A stretch of DNA of 64,000 nt from Kordiimonas lipolytica (GCF_001550065.1 NZ_LRUB01000017.1:124001-188000), one strand, 5' to 3'. Numbered from the stretch's first letter, positions 44,178-53,505 are shown. Made by a program: numbers and translations. The notes: generated by a model from the letters alone, not told the origin.

Positions 44178-44366
44178 CTAAATCGTAAAGGCAAACAGGG
44201 CGAAGAACACAATGGCCAGTGCCTGTGCGCCTACGCGGGCCTGCATCAGCTTATTGCCGTATTTTTTGTTGAAATCACCGCCCTTCGCCATGGAGCCAAA
44301 GCCGGCGAACAGGATGAAAAGGGTGATCAGCATGAACAGCATGCCGAGAACGAGGAAAATAAACAT
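44178..44366 (-). CDS. Small twin-transmembrane protein (HIG1-like)
   Basis: 62 residues with two membrane helices (about 2-25 and 43-61) joined by a basic loop MAKGGDFNKKYGNKLMQARV. The NKLMQARVGAQALA segment matches the hypoxia-induced-protein-like (HIG1) twin-helix family of alphaproteobacteria, often next to the cobalamin adenosyltransferase. Some relatives bind the respiratory chain; here the role is unknown. It precedes the adenosyltransferase by 10 nt on the same strand. Confidence 0.8.
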   Translation of the reverse strand: MFIFLVLGMLFMLITLFILFAGFGSMAKGGDFNKKYGNKLMQARVGAQALAIVFFALFAFTI

Positions 44367-44525
44367 ATGCGCTGTCTCTCTTTTGCGTTTCGCACACTAT
44401 AAAGCAGTACGGATGCAGGGCAACATCAGACCGGTAGGTGCGGCAAAAAGGACGCAACAATATCTATTTCGAAAATCGCGTTATTGTTGTTACATTGTTA
44501 TCATAAATAGCAACGGGAGGCTGGT

Positions 44526-45122
44526 TTGAGATTGAAATGGATAGTGTTGGTAGTGGGGAGTTTGCTCTGGTCTACGGCTGCAATTGGGCAGACTACTGTG
44601 ACAAAAGTAAACGGCGGGAGTGTTAAAGTTGAATTGGGATATGGTATCGCGGTCAATAAGGGGTCTTCACTTAATCGAGAGTGGATCGCGATAAATGATG
44701 CAGACCTGCCCCTTAAAATTAAAGGAACCCCGGGAGTTCAGGCTATTTATGATGCTGGAAAAAAGTATTCGAATGGAAGTTTCAAGTTTGTCGCAGCATA
44801 CACGGTTTCTGCTGATGAGGAGTTGACTGCAGTAGAGGTTCGTTTTTTGACCTTTGATGTTTGGGGTGATCATATTCGAACTCTGACTGCAACGGATGTT
44901 ATTGACTTGAAAGCCGGAGAGACCAAGAGCTTAGACGGCGAGTGGCGTGTGTATTCTGATAACGACATTATTGAATACTACGCTTCAATTGCGTACGTGG
45001 CTCAAGTAAGAACAAAGGATGGGCGCGTCTTAAAGGCTAACGCGAATGCAGTTCTCGAAGAGGCTAAGAAGTTCTCGGCGAAATTTGCCATGACTGATTT
45101 GGAGCCTATCGCGGAAAAATAG
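44526..45122 (+). CDS. AT-rich secreted hypothetical protein
   Basis: 198 residues from a TTG that has a full GGGAGG six bases upstream. A signal peptide (about 1-21, ending TAAIGQ) precedes a beta-rich mature part (VNGGSVKVELGYGI, EWIAINDADLPLKIKGTPGV, then DIIEYYASIAYVAQVRTKDG). No family recognised. Clearly more AT-rich than its neighbours with different codon use, so it may be transferred. The 3' end overlaps the convergent gluQ gene by 17 bp. Confidence 0.72.
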   Translation: MRLKWIVLVVGSLLWSTAAIGQTTVTKVNGGSVKVELGYGIAVNKGSSLNREWIAINDADLPLKIKGTPGVQAIYDAGKKYSNGSFKFVAAYTVSADEELTAVEVRFLTFDVWGDHIRTLTATDVIDLKAGETKSLDGEWRVYSDNDIIEYYASIAYVAQVRTKDGRVLKANANAVLEEAKKFSAKFAMTDLEPIAEK

Positions 45123-45957
45123 AATGTATCAGTGCTTCCGGGTCGATATCTCTCGCGCGCAAGCTTTCGAGCGTGACGGATTTGTTCCGCTTGGCGAAGC
45201 GTTCGCCGTGCTCGTCCAATAGCAGCCCGTGGTGGTGATATATGGGTGTCGGATAGCCGAGCAACTTCTGCAACACCACATGGATGTGCGTGGCGTGGAA
45301 AAGGTCCTCGCCGCGGATGATATGGGTGATGTGTTGCAGCGTGTCGTCCACCACAACAGACAGATGATAGCTTGTCGGCGTGTCCTTGCGCGCCAGCACC
45401 ACGTCGCCGAGCTCTTCGGGTTTCGCCGTTACCTCGCCCTTGATCTCATCGTGCCACGAGAGCGGCTCGCCGATATGCTCAAGCGCGGCCTTCAGGTCCA
45501 GCCGCCAGGCGTGCGGTTTGCCCTCAGCCAGAAGTGGAACTGCGTCTGCCCGCCCCCGGCAGATGCCGGGGTAGATAGGCCCGTCCGGGCCGTGTGGCGC
45601 GCTCTCGGCGGCCTCGATTTCACGCTGGATATCTTTCCGCGTGCAGAAGCAGGGGTAGACAACTCCCATGGCCTTCAGCCGGTCCAGCGCCGTCTGGTAA
45701 TCCGAGAAATGCTCGCTCTGGCGCCTGACAGGTTCTTCCCATGTCAGGCCAAGCCATTTGAGGTCTTCAAAGATACCGTCGACAAATTCGTTTCGGCACC
45801 GAACTGTATCAATATCTTCAATGCGCAAGAGGAAGCGCCCACCCTCTTCGCGCGCGCGGTGGTAGGCCAGAAGCGCAGAGTAGGCATGCCCCTTGTGCAG
45901 CCGTCCGGTGGGGCTGGGGGCAAAGCGTGTCACGAGTTGTTGCGGATCAGTGCTCAT
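45106..45957 (-). CDS. gluQ: Glutamyl-Q tRNA(Asp) synthetase
   Basis: 283 residues. A class I catalytic core only: TRFAPSPTGRLHKGHA (HIGH-type motif), RIEDIDTVRCRNEF, the zinc cluster CFCTRKD with YPGICRGRA near 104-135, GEVTAKPEELGDVVLARKDTPTSYHL and a FAKRNKS in place of KMSKS. The absence of the anticodon-binding domain separates it from GltX. It attaches glutamate to queuosine in tRNA(Asp). Its final codons overlap a convergent AT-rich gene. Confidence 0.93.
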   Translation of the reverse strand: MSTDPQQLVTRFAPSPTGRLHKGHAYSALLAYHRAREEGGRFLLRIEDIDTVRCRNEFVDGIFEDLKWLGLTWEEPVRRQSEHFSDYQTALDRLKAMGVVYPCFCTRKDIQREIEAAESAPHGPDGPIYPGICRGRADAVPLLAEGKPHAWRLDLKAALEHIGEPLSWHDEIKGEVTAKPEELGDVVLARKDTPTSYHLSVVVDDTLQHITHIIRGEDLFHATHIHVVLQKLLGYPTPIYHHHGLLLDEHGERFAKRNKSVTLESLRARDIDPEALIHSIFPR

Positions 45958-46017
45958 GGCCGCACTTTAGAAAGAAGTGCTGGACAAGGAAACGGCAAAA
46001 TGACCGTCCGTGGATGT

Positions 46018-48204
46018 CTATGATGAAACCAAACAGGCGGCCTTGTTGATGGCTGCTGCCAGTTCTTTCTGGTTGATGGGCTTGCCAACGCAGTCGTTCA
46101 TGCTGGCCTCAAAATAGGCTGCTTTGTTGTCCTCCATCACGTCGGCGGTGAGCGCGATGATGGGGATGGACGCTGCGGCATGTGGCAGGGCGCGAATTTT
46201 CCTGGTTGCTTCGGGGCCTGACATTTCGGGCATCCTGACATCCATCAGGATCAGGTCAAAGTCATTTTCCTCTGAAACCAGCCGCAATGCTTCCTTGCCG
46301 CTTTCGGCAATTGTCACCTTGTGCCCCATCTTTTTGAGGGTGTTCTGGACAATCATCTGATTGATCTGATTGTCTTCCGCAACAAGGATGGACAACGCCT
46401 GTTTTTCCGCTGCCGGGGATAGGGCTGGTTCGGCCTCTTTTGGCAGGTCATCGGCGCTGGCAGGCTCATAGGGCACAGAAAACCAGAAGGCGCTGCCCAA
46501 TCCCGGCGTGCTTTTGACTGTAATTTCGCCGCCCATACGTTCCACCAGTTTCTTGCATATGGCCAGCCCAAGGCCGGTGCCATGATATTTACGGCTGGTG
46601 GAAGCGTCGGCTTGCTCAAATTCCTGGAACAGGCGCCCCAGAAGTTCCCCATCCATGCCGATCCCGGTGTCGATCACTTCAAACTCAAGCCGTTTTTTTG
46701 CGGCATTGTGACCGCATACCAGCGTGACCGAGCCACGATCGGAAAATTTTACAGCGTTGCCCATCAGGTTCACCAGCACCTGCCTCAGGCGCGTCGGGTC
46801 TGCCTTAACGGCCTCAGGAAAATCCCTGGCAATTTTCGCGGTGATTTGCAGTGTGTCTTTTTTCTCCATCGGGCAGGTTTGATAAAACATCTGCACGACT
46901 TCATTTGCCATAATCGCCGGGTTGAAGGGGATCTGCTCAATCTCGAACTTGCCTGCGTCCAGCTTAGAAATGTCGAGAATATCATTGAGAATACGCAGCA
47001 GCGCCTGGGCGGCTGATTTGATCTTGTCGACCTTTGCCCGGCTTTCATCAGGCAGCTTGTCTTCCTGCAGCATGTCAGAAAAACCCAGAATTCCTGTCAT
47101 GGGCGTTCGGATTTCGTGGCTCATGGTTGCCAGGAACGCGCCTTTCGCCTTGTTGGCCAGAACGGCCTGCTGCTCTGCGTGGCGGCGCTCAGCCATCTCC
47201 CGTGACAGGCGGTATAGCGCAGCGCCGAACAAAAGTGCTGTGACCAGGGTGGTGATCATGACAGGTGTCAGGGCCTTGATGCGCGCTGCCCAGATGGCTT
47301 CAGCCGGGATTTGCGCCACAAGCTTAAGCGCAATATTGTTCGTAACAGTCAGGTGGCTCTCGGTTACGCCGATGGTATCCCACGTCCAGTGGCCTGCGGC
47401 AGTTTCCGCGTGTCCTTGGGGTGTGGTGTTTATCTTTTGCCAGGCTAAGGGGTTGCGCGTGCCCAGTGTTTCCGTTTTCCCCAGCATGAAGCCCCATTCA
47501 TCGGCCGGGTTTGGCGATTTCAGCCAGAATCCATCGGCATTCAGCAGCATGATGTTTTCATTGTCTGAAAAGCTGATGATCTTGTCGAGCATGGGCTTGG
47601 CCGAGATGTTCAGCACCACGATGCCGTGCGGTATGCCGCTGTTGTCAAACAGCCGAAGCGCCATTCGGACAACCGGATTGAAGGGTTGCTGGACTACGCC
47701 GTTCTCCACGTTCAGGTCAAGCGGGGAAACATAAAGCTCAGAGGGCCCAAGCTGGAGGCCCTGTCGCACATAGGGGCGACTGCTTTTGTCCTGCAGGTCA
47801 TCTGTTTCCAGCCTACGGACATCGGCGGGGGCGGGTTGATCAATCCTGACAACCTCAACCCCGTCTTCGCCAATCCAGCGGACCTGGGCATAATTGGGGT
47901 TGCGCATCAAAAGTGTGGTGAAGGCATTGGCCACTTCATCAAGAGCCGGGTCAGCCTGGCTGACTGCCTGCCGCATTCTTGGTTCAAGGACTGCCACGCT
48001 ATAGAGGTGGCTGGCAGGAAGCCTCAGGCTTGAATGGAGCGACTGGCTGGCAAGGCGGACAGAGAGCGTCTCGCGGGCAATGAACTGTTCATTCAAGCGT
48101 GTGTAGGCCATCTGCCCGGCGTAAAAGCCGAACGCGGCGATCACCGCGAGGCCGAGCAGTAGCCACAGAGTAAAGCGTTTGCCTGATATGTTTTTTGTCA
48201 CCAT
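46018..48204 (-). CDS. Hybrid sensor histidine kinase/response regulator
   Basis: About 728 residues from an ATG at 48204. Order: membrane helix (about 10-30), a large periplasmic sensor region (about 35-305, Cache-like, e.g. [25 protein letters not shown] and [13 protein letters not shown]), second helix (about 315-335), HisKA with phospho-His in [19 protein letters not shown] near 362, HATPase_c (GNAVKFSD and [18 protein letters not shown] near 470-560) and a C-terminal receiver with Asp in [14 protein letters not shown] near 660. No cognate output protein is adjacent. The Cache-type sensor suggests recognition of a small extracellular ligand. Confidence 0.9.
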   Translation of the reverse strand: MVTKNISGKRFTLWLLLGLAVIAAFGFYAGQMAYTRLNEQFIARETLSVRLASQSLHSSLRLPASHLYSVAVLEPRMRQAVSQADPALDEVANAFTTLLMRNPNYAQVRWIGEDGVEVVRIDQPAPADVRRLETDDLQDKSSRPYVRQGLQLGPSELYVSPLDLNVENGVVQQPFNPVVRMALRLFDNSGIPHGIVVLNISAKPMLDKIISFSDNENIMLLNADGFWLKSPNPADEWGFMLGKTETLGTRNPLAWQKINTTPQGHAETAAGHWTWDTIGVTESHLTVTNNIALKLVAQIPAEAIWAARIKALTPVMITTLVTALLFGAALYRLSREMAERRHAEQQAVLANKAKGAFLATMSHEIRTPMTGILGFSDMLQEDKLPDESRAKVDKIKSAAQALLRILNDILDISKLDAGKFEIEQIPFNPAIMANEVVQMFYQTCPMEKKDTLQITAKIARDFPEAVKADPTRLRQVLVNLMGNAVKFSDRGSVTLVCGHNAAKKRLEFEVIDTGIGMDGELLGRLFQEFEQADASTSRKYHGTGLGLAICKKLVERMGGEITVKSTPGLGSAFWFSVPYEPASADDLPKEAEPALSPAAEKQALSILVAEDNQINQMIVQNTLKKMGHKVTIAESGKEALRLVSEENDFDLILMDVRMPEMSGPEATRKIRALPHAAASIPIIALTADVMEDNKAAYFEASMNDCVGKPINQKELAAAINKAACLVSS

Positions 48205-48443
48205 CGTATCCAAATAGGGGAACCGGTGCTCAGAACGCCTAAGCAACAGTGCCTTATTTCCTACGCCTGTTCCAGTTGCTTTGGATGAAATTATCAGTTG
48301 AATACTTTCAAGGCCGTTAATTTACCCGAGTGAATTTCAACATGGGTGAGAAACCCTGGATGGTTTACTGCAGGCCATGCTTTGGCTTTTGGCCGCTTGC
48401 CCACGTCAAAACCCGCGGGTAAGATCGCGCCAAGGGGGCAGGG

Positions 48444-50606
48444 ATGACACTACCGCGCATTGAAGCAAAAGAAATACCCATATATAGGCCGCGCGCGTTG
48501 AAAGCGTTGGCGCGCCGCATCGCGCGCACCATTACCCGCTATCCTTATTTCACGGTCGTATCGGGTTTTGATACAGTGGCCAACGAGGAGGAGATCAAGG
48601 CGCTCGCCAGCATGCTTGGTACGCTTGGTTGCAGCGCAAAACAGACGCAGCCGCCGCTTTCCTTCACCCGCGTCGCTGTGAACCCTGAGGCTGTCCGGCG
48701 CACCAGAAAAGCAACGGCCTACAGCCGGACCCACCTGCCCATCAGCCCCCACACAGACAGCAGTTATCTGCCTGAACCCCATGACCTGGTGGCCTTCCAG
48801 TGCGTGGTGGCGGACACGGGCGGCGGTGAAAATGCCATGGTGGCGGTGACTGACGTGCTTACCTGCCTTGCTCCCGCAGACATCAAGCGCCTTCGCCAGC
48901 CGGTGTTCCCATTCTCAAGGGGATATTTCCCTGTGCTTGAAGGGGAGGGAGCTGAGACCACGATCCGCTATTACCGCACGCAGGTTGACCAGGCGGTTCT
49001 GGACGGCGCGAGCCTGAGCGAGGATGACCGCGCGCTTCTGGACCGGCTGGATGACGTGCTGGCGCATAAGGCACAGGCCTTCACCTTCAAGCTGGAGGAA
49101 GGCGAGGCTGTGTTTTTCGCCAACCAAAAGGTGCTGCATGCCCGCACCGGGTTTACAGCAGACAGCAATCGAACGCTTTTCCGGGTGCGTCACACCGTTG
49201 ACTTGAAGCACGCAGCAGCAGGCGGCCTCAAGAGCTGGCTTTCCGGGTTGCGTGCCAAGCCAGACACTGCGCCTGTGCGGCGGGACCCTGTTCATGACCT
49301 TAGGGATCAGGTCGCTGAAAGCCCGGATGATCCGCTTCTGGTGCGGCGGCTTTCCACAATACTGGCCTCGCGCGGTGCTTTTTCAGAAGCCGCTGTGTGG
49401 AACCAAAAGGCGCTGGCGCTGGCGCCCACGGCGTATGACAATCTTGTCCTCAAGTCCTGCTTGCGCTGGGAAGAGGGGGACCGCGAGGGTGCGCAGGAAG
49501 CCCTACGCCAACTGGCGGAGCATCACCCCTATGAATTCCCGCGCCGCGCTGATCCGGCAGGCCCCAACATTCTTCGGGTGCGGGGCATGAAGAATGTGAA
49601 ATATCAGCTGCGCACCAAGGCGCGCGGATTTGAACCCTCGCTTGAAGGCGGGCATTTCTCGGTTACCAATTTCCTCCGTGACCGGCGCTATAATGTGTGG
49701 CTGCATAATATCTATGATACGCCGGCTGAGTGGCCGGGCGACAGGCCAGCCCCTGACCTGGTGCTGAACACCATTGCCTGCGCCGACAGAATGACCGACA
49801 GCCTGAAGGCCCTGTCAAAGTTCCTGGCGGCATGGCCGGGCGTGCCGGTTATCAACCACCCTGACAAGGTGCTGCAGACCACCCGGGAACAGAACTGTCG
49901 CCGGTTGGGGGCTATCGACGGTGTGGTGTTCCCGAAAACAGAGCGTGTGCATTGGGACGGCGGCGACACCGGCAGCATGGTGTGTGCGATCACTGAGAAG
50001 GGCTTTAGCTATCCGCTGGTGCTGAGGCCGGTTGAGACCCATACCGGGGTTGAAGTGGCTCTGGCGGCGGACACTGAGGCGGTGCAGGACTATTTCAATG
50101 CCGCGCGTGCAGGCCGGGATTATTACTTCATCCAGTATCATGACCTGTCGGACGAGAGAGGGTTTTTCCGCAAAAGCCGGACCTTCTGTATCGACGGGCA
50201 GTTCCACCCGGTGGCGAGCCTCGTGCACAACGACTGGAATGTCCATTCGGGCGACCGCTACAGCGTGATGGTGGACAGCGAAGAACTTCAGGCCAGTGAA
50301 CAAGCCTATCTGAAGGATTTTGAAGGCTGGCTGGGGCCGGATAACATGGCGCGGCTTGAAGAGGTGCGCAAGCTCATCGGCCTGGACTTTTTCGGCATCG
50401 ACTTCTGCAAGCTGGATGACGGACGCCTGTTCATTTTTGAATGCAACGCGGCCATGCGCCACAACTATGACCACGCCGGTGCCTTCCCCTATACCGAACC
50501 CTATCTGGACCGGGTATCGGACGCCTTTGACGCCATGCTCACCGCCCGAACGGGGCCGGTGGCGCACGAATGGATGAAGCTGAGCCAGCGCGCCGCGCGT
50601 TTCTAG
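48444..50606 (+). CDS. Three-part protein: TauD-like dioxygenase, TPR, ATP-grasp
   Basis: 720 residues. Part one (about 1-265) is a TauD/clavaminate-synthase-like Fe(II)/2-oxoglutarate dioxygenase: iron ligands His103 and Asp105 in PHTDSS and His232 in VLHARTGF, with the 2-oxoglutarate Arg in LFRVRHTV near 250. Part two (about 285-385) has TPR-like repeats (VRRLSTILASRGAFSEAAVWNQKALALAPTAYD region). Part three (about 390-700) looks like an ATP-grasp ligase of the RimK/D-Ala-D-Ala type: NHPDKVLQTTREQNC near 469, LVLRPVETHTGVEV near 530, DFFGIDFCKLDDGRLFIFECNAAMRHNYDHAG near 645-675 with the acidic metal-binding pair. All three active sites look complete. It stands alone between a kinase and an HNH gene. 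Confidence 0.82.
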   Translation: MTLPRIEAKEIPIYRPRALKALARRIARTITRYPYFTVVSGFDTVANEEEIKALASMLGTLGCSAKQTQPPLSFTRVAVNPEAVRRTRKATAYSRTHLPISPHTDSSYLPEPHDLVAFQCVVADTGGGENAMVAVTDVLTCLAPADIKRLRQPVFPFSRGYFPVLEGEGAETTIRYYRTQVDQAVLDGASLSEDDRALLDRLDDVLAHKAQAFTFKLEEGEAVFFANQKVLHARTGFTADSNRTLFRVRHTVDLKHAAAGGLKSWLSGLRAKPDTAPVRRDPVHDLRDQVAESPDDPLLVRRLSTILASRGAFSEAAVWNQKALALAPTAYDNLVLKSCLRWEEGDREGAQEALRQLAEHHPYEFPRRADPAGPNILRVRGMKNVKYQLRTKARGFEPSLEGGHFSVTNFLRDRRYNVWLHNIYDTPAEWPGDRPAPDLVLNTIACADRMTDSLKALSKFLAAWPGVPVINHPDKVLQTTREQNCRRLGAIDGVVFPKTERVHWDGGDTGSMVCAITEKGFSYPLVLRPVETHTGVEVALAADTEAVQDYFNAARAGRDYYFIQYHDLSDERGFFRKSRTFCIDGQFHPVASLVHNDWNVHSGDRYSVMVDSEELQASEQAYLKDFEGWLGPDNMARLEEVRKLIGLDFFGIDFCKLDDGRLFIFECNAAMRHNYDHAGAFPYTEPYLDRVSDAFDAMLTARTGPVAHEWMKLSQRAARF

Positions 50607-50657
50607 GGCAAATGTTCGACCCGGGGTTGATATGCTGTGCGGGCACAACATAATGCT

Positions 50658-50685
50658 TTGTCATCCGCGTGTAACACTGTATCTT
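50658..50685 (+). promoter_or_regulatory. Possible promoter of the HNH endonuclease gene
   Basis: TTGTCA (50658-50663), 16-nt spacer, TATCTT (50680-50685). Lies 97 bp before the start. Position fits; nothing else confirms it. Confidence 0.35.
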
Positions 50686-50782
50686 GTATATATGACCTGT
50701 CGGAGTTGAAGCCCTTATGTTGCGGGGCGGTGCCGATGGTGGGCGTCGGTACCCTTTCCGGCTTGTCGGGGGGATATAGACT

Positions 50783-51355
50783 ATGGGTGTTAACTTTACG
50801 CCCCACTTGCCTTCGCCGGACAGTTGTCCGGCCCTTGTGCTGAACGCCGATTATCGGCCGCTCAGCTATTTTCCGTTAAGTTTGTGGAACTGGCAAACGG
50901 CCCTTAAGGCCGTTTTTTTGGATCGGGTGTCGATCCTGTCGAATTACGAGCGTGAGGTGCACTCACCCTCAATGACCATGCCGCTACCAAGCGTGATCGC
51001 GCTGAAGAAATATATCAGACAGCCGAAATATCCTGCTTTTACGCGGTTCAACCTGTTCCTGCGCGATGAATTCACCTGCCAATATTGTGGCTCAACGGAA
51101 GACCTGACGTTCGATCATGTCATCCCCAGAAGCCAGGGTGGCAGAACCAGCTGGACCAACATTACGGCAGCGTGCGCGCCGTGCAACCTCAGGAAGGGGG
51201 GTAGAACACCGGAAGAAGCGCACATGTTCCCAAGGCGCAAACCCACGAGGCCCTCGGCACACGAGCTTCACGAACACGGTCGCCAGTTCCCGCCAAACTA
51301 TCTGCATGAAAGTTGGCGGGATTTTCTTTACTGGGACGCGGAACTGGAGCGCTAG
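50783..51355 (+). CDS. HNH endonuclease
   Basis: 190 residues. A zinc-binding HNH motif: YCG near 107, LTFDHVIPRSQGGRTSWTNITAACAPCNLRKG near 114-142 (His, Asn, His-equivalent and Cys pairs). The N-terminal NADYRPLSYFPLSLWNWQTALKAVFLDRV and the ESWRDFLYWDAEL end are shared with a conserved group of proteobacterial chromosomal HNH proteins, which are not typical homing or restriction enzymes. Role unknown. GGGGGG ribosome site. A repeat-bearing gap separates it from the convergent coq7. Confidence 0.88.
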   Translation: MGVNFTPHLPSPDSCPALVLNADYRPLSYFPLSLWNWQTALKAVFLDRVSILSNYEREVHSPSMTMPLPSVIALKKYIRQPKYPAFTRFNLFLRDEFTCQYCGSTEDLTFDHVIPRSQGGRTSWTNITAACAPCNLRKGGRTPEEAHMFPRRKPTRPSAHELHEHGRQFPPNYLHESWRDFLYWDAELER

Positions 51356-51372
51356 GCGAAGCGGGTTTGTTC

Positions 51373-51491
51373 GTCATGCTGAACTCGTTTGGCGCACCGC
51401 CAGCATTGCAAACAGCATCCAAGCTATGTCTGCGGCAGCGACCTTGAGTGATTTGGGCGACAAATAGACCCTGAAACAAGTTCAGGGTGAC
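51373..51491. repeat. Second copy of the dispersed palindromic repeat pair
   Basis: The unit at 51467-51491 (GACCCTGAAACAAGTTCAGGGTGAC) is almost identical to the one at 1591-1614. The partner at 51373-51390 (GTCATGCTGAACTCGTTTGG) has decayed and no longer forms a full hairpin. Order is reversed relative to the first copy. It lies between convergent genes and may double as a terminator. Confidence 0.75.
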
Positions 51492-51507
51492 GGCCTTGCG
51501 TGTGATG

Positions 51508-52104
51508 TCAGACCCGCTTGGAGATCCAGATGGCTGCGCGGCAGCCGGCCTTGATGGCGGCGGAAAGAACCGGGTAACCCACGGCTTCTTCAGCGCCATG
51601 TTCTTCGGCGATCTTTTTGTGTTCGACCTCTTCGGCCTGGAACTTCTCAATCACCTCTTCAAGCTCGGCGTCCTTGCCCTTAAGCGCATCGCGCTGGTGC
51701 TGGTAATGGTCGTCGATCACTTCTTCGACCGCCTGGGTGCAGGCCATGGCGGCCTTTTCGCCCATCAGCGCGGTGGTGGCGCCAAGCGCGAAGCCTGCCA
51801 CATGCCAGAAGGGAGTCATCAGCGTGGGGCGCACGCCGCGTTCGGTGATCATCTTGTTGAAGCGGTCCAGGTGAACCTCTTCCTGCTCATACATGTGTTT
51901 GAGTAAGCCCGCTTTCGGGTGTTTGTCACCCATCACGGCGCGTTGGCCCGCATAAATCCGCACCGCGCCATATTCGCCCGCATGGTCCACGCGGATCATG
52001 CGCTCGGTCTCTTCCTTCAGGCTGCGATCACCCGGCAGCGGGCGCGCAGGCGCTTGTTTTTCAAGCGTTGGCTTCGGAAGTGTCTCTTTTGCGGTTTTGC
52101 TCAT
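51508..52104 (-). CDS. coq7: Demethoxyubiquinone hydroxylase (Coq7)
   Basis: 198 residues. A ferritin-like di-iron carboxylate protein: VDHAGEYGAVRIYAGQ near 38, HMYEQEEVHLDRF near 70, VEEVIDDHYQHQ near 125 and KFQAEEVEHKKIAEEHG near 152 contain the Glu/His ligands. Last hydroxylation in ubiquinone synthesis. The N-terminus is extended by about 25 Lys/Pro-rich residues. Followed upstream on the same strand by dsbB, 10 nt away. Confidence 0.93.
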   Translation of the reverse strand: MSKTAKETLPKPTLEKQAPARPLPGDRSLKEETERMIRVDHAGEYGAVRIYAGQRAVMGDKHPKAGLLKHMYEQEEVHLDRFNKMITERGVRPTLMTPFWHVAGFALGATTALMGEKAAMACTQAVEEVIDDHYQHQRDALKGKDAELEEVIEKFQAEEVEHKKIAEEHGAEEAVGYPVLSAAIKAGCRAAIWISKRV

Positions 52105-52114
52105 ATCCAGTCCT

Positions 52115-52600
52115 TCAGGCCGACCTTGCCTTGTTCACGCAAAACAGCGTCATGCCGGTTGCGATCAGGAAATTATAGCCTGCCATGGATATGCCGAAAA
52201 GGGACCATGCTATATCGTCGCAGCGAATAAGTGGCGCGTCCATGATGGCCTTCAGCGCGTCATCAATGCTGTCGGTGACATTCACATAGCTTGAGCAGGT
52301 CGCAAGGCCTTCCCACCAGCGCTGCTCGACCCCGAAGTGGAAGGCGGCGATGCCTGCGTCTGTCGCGAACAGAAGCGCCAGCAGAACCAGCACCCATTTG
52401 CGTGGCAGGCTTTTCATGCCGGTAGCCAACAGGCTGACGGCCATGATGGCCATATAGGGATAGCGCTGCCACCAGCAGAGCTCGCACGGCGGATAGCCCG
52501 CAAGCTGGAAGCCGAAGGCGGACCCAAGCACAAGCGTGGCCATAATGCCTGCAAACAATACCGGTTCGCGGTCAGGGAAGGATGTGAGTGTCTCGCTCAT
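52115..52600 (-). CDS. dsbB: Disulfide-bond formation protein DsbB
   Basis: 161 residues, four predicted membrane helices. The first periplasmic CxxC is in YPPCELCWWQRYPYMA near 37; the second redox pair is represented by Cys in LATCSSYV near 98 and IRCDDIAW near 118. Re-oxidises DsbA using ubiquinone, which fits the neighbouring coq7. Lies between coq7 and the YqaA gene with about 10-nt gaps on both sides. Confidence 0.9.
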   Translation of the reverse strand: MSETLTSFPDREPVLFAGIMATLVLGSAFGFQLAGYPPCELCWWQRYPYMAIMAVSLLATGMKSLPRKWVLVLLALLFATDAGIAAFHFGVEQRWWEGLATCSSYVNVTDSIDDALKAIMDAPLIRCDDIAWSLFGISMAGYNFLIATGMTLFCVNKARSA

Positions 52601-52610
52601 GCGGATGGTC

Positions 52611-53189
52611 CTACAAATATTTCAGCGCAACAAAGCCCAGAATGCCTACCACCATGAAGGCCGTGGTGACAAGCCCGAGGCGCTTTTCAATAAAGTCGCG
52701 GATTGGGTCCCCGAACTTCCACAGAAGCGCGGCCACAAGGTAAAAGCGCGCGCCTCGCGCCGGAATGGACGCGCCAATGAACACAAGCGGGTTCAGGCCC
52801 ACAACGCCGCTTGCTATGGTGACCACCTTGAAAGGAATGGGCGTGAAGCCCGCCACCAGCACAATCAGGATGCCATAATCGGTGTAATAACCGCGGAAGG
52901 CTTCAAACTGCGGCCCGTAGCCGTAAAACTCGATGATCGGTCGGCCGATGGTTTCAAACAGGAACATGCCGATCAGATAGCCCGCAACGCCCCCCAGCAC
53001 GCTGGTGATCAGCGTAATGGTGGCCAGCCGCCAGGCCTTCAGCCGGTCGGCCAAGATCATGGGGATCAGCATGATATCGATGGGGATCGGGAAAAAGCTG
53101 GATTCCGCGAAGCTGATCGCGCCCAGCCATTTTTCGGACGCCGGGCTCTGGGCCTTTTCGATCGTCCAGTCGTACAGTTTCCTGATCAC
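52611..53189 (-). CDS. YqaA/DedA-like membrane protein (VTT domain)
   Basis: 192 residues from the GTG at 53189 behind GAGGGGA; the longer frame from 53234 is less likely. Several membrane helices and the VTT/SNARE-associated pattern: FAESSFFPIPIDIMLIPM near 33, FGYLIGMFLF-type helix, and GFTPIPFKVVTIASGVVGL near 120 with the conserved Pro-x-Pro. Family proteins are proposed to move lipids across the inner membrane (DedA/YqaA). Three-gene operon with dsbB and coq7. Confidence 0.85.
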   Translation of the reverse strand: MIRKLYDWTIEKAQSPASEKWLGAISFAESSFFPIPIDIMLIPMILADRLKAWRLATITLITSVLGGVAGYLIGMFLFETIGRPIIEFYGYGPQFEAFRGYYTDYGILIVLVAGFTPIPFKVVTIASGVVGLNPLVFIGASIPARGARFYLVAALLWKFGDPIRDFIEKRLGLVTTAFMVVGILGFVALKYL

Positions 53190-53326
53190 GGTGGTTATGT
53201 CCCCTCTGAATGCTGGTCCAGCAGCAAACCTCAAACTTCCTTAGCAATGGGGCAAGCTCAAGGCAACTGAATGCGCGTGTGCGGCTGAATAATTTATAAG
53301 GGGCCCAAAGGGCGGCCATTGTGCGC

Positions 53327-53354
53327 TTGACGGGAAAAGAAACGCGTATATTAT
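53327..53354 (+). promoter_or_regulatory. Promoter of tRNA-Leu
   Basis: TTGACG (53327-53332), 16-nt spacer, TATTAT (53349-53354), 34 nt before the tRNA 5' end. Close to the sigma-70 consensus and followed by a GC-rich discriminator typical of stable RNA genes. Confidence 0.7.
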
Positions 53355-53388
53355 GCGCGGGCTTTCTACCGCAGATTCTATGCGCAGT

Positions 53389-53473
53389 GCCCCTGTGGCG
53401 GAACTGGTAGACGCGCGGGATTCAAAATCCCGTTCCTTCGGGAGTGTCGGTTCGATTCCGACCGGGGGCACCA
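53389..53473 (+). tRNA. tRNA-Leu, anticodon CAA
   Basis: 85 nt including an encoded CCA. The acceptor stem GCCCCTG pairs with CGGGGGC; the anticodon stem CGGGA/TCCCG closes a TTCAAAA loop, giving anticodon CAA (reads UUG). A long variable arm with TTCCTTCGGGAG and a GGTTCGATTCC T-loop mark a class II tRNA. The 3' 19 bp are duplicated downstream. Confidence 0.93.
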
Positions 53474-53480
53474 AAACAAA

Positions 53481-53505
53481 CGGCGACCATCTGGTCGCCT
53501 TTTTG
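53481..53505 (+). terminator. Terminator of tRNA-Leu
   Basis: GGCGACC, loop ATCT, GGTCGCC, then six T, 8 nt after the tRNA. Confidence 0.92.

Noticed and set aside
44167..44526. Cobalamin riboswitch near the adenosyltransferase
   Set aside because: No B12-box-like sequence or room for the large aptamer; the gene is preceded by a small membrane-protein gene at 10 nt.
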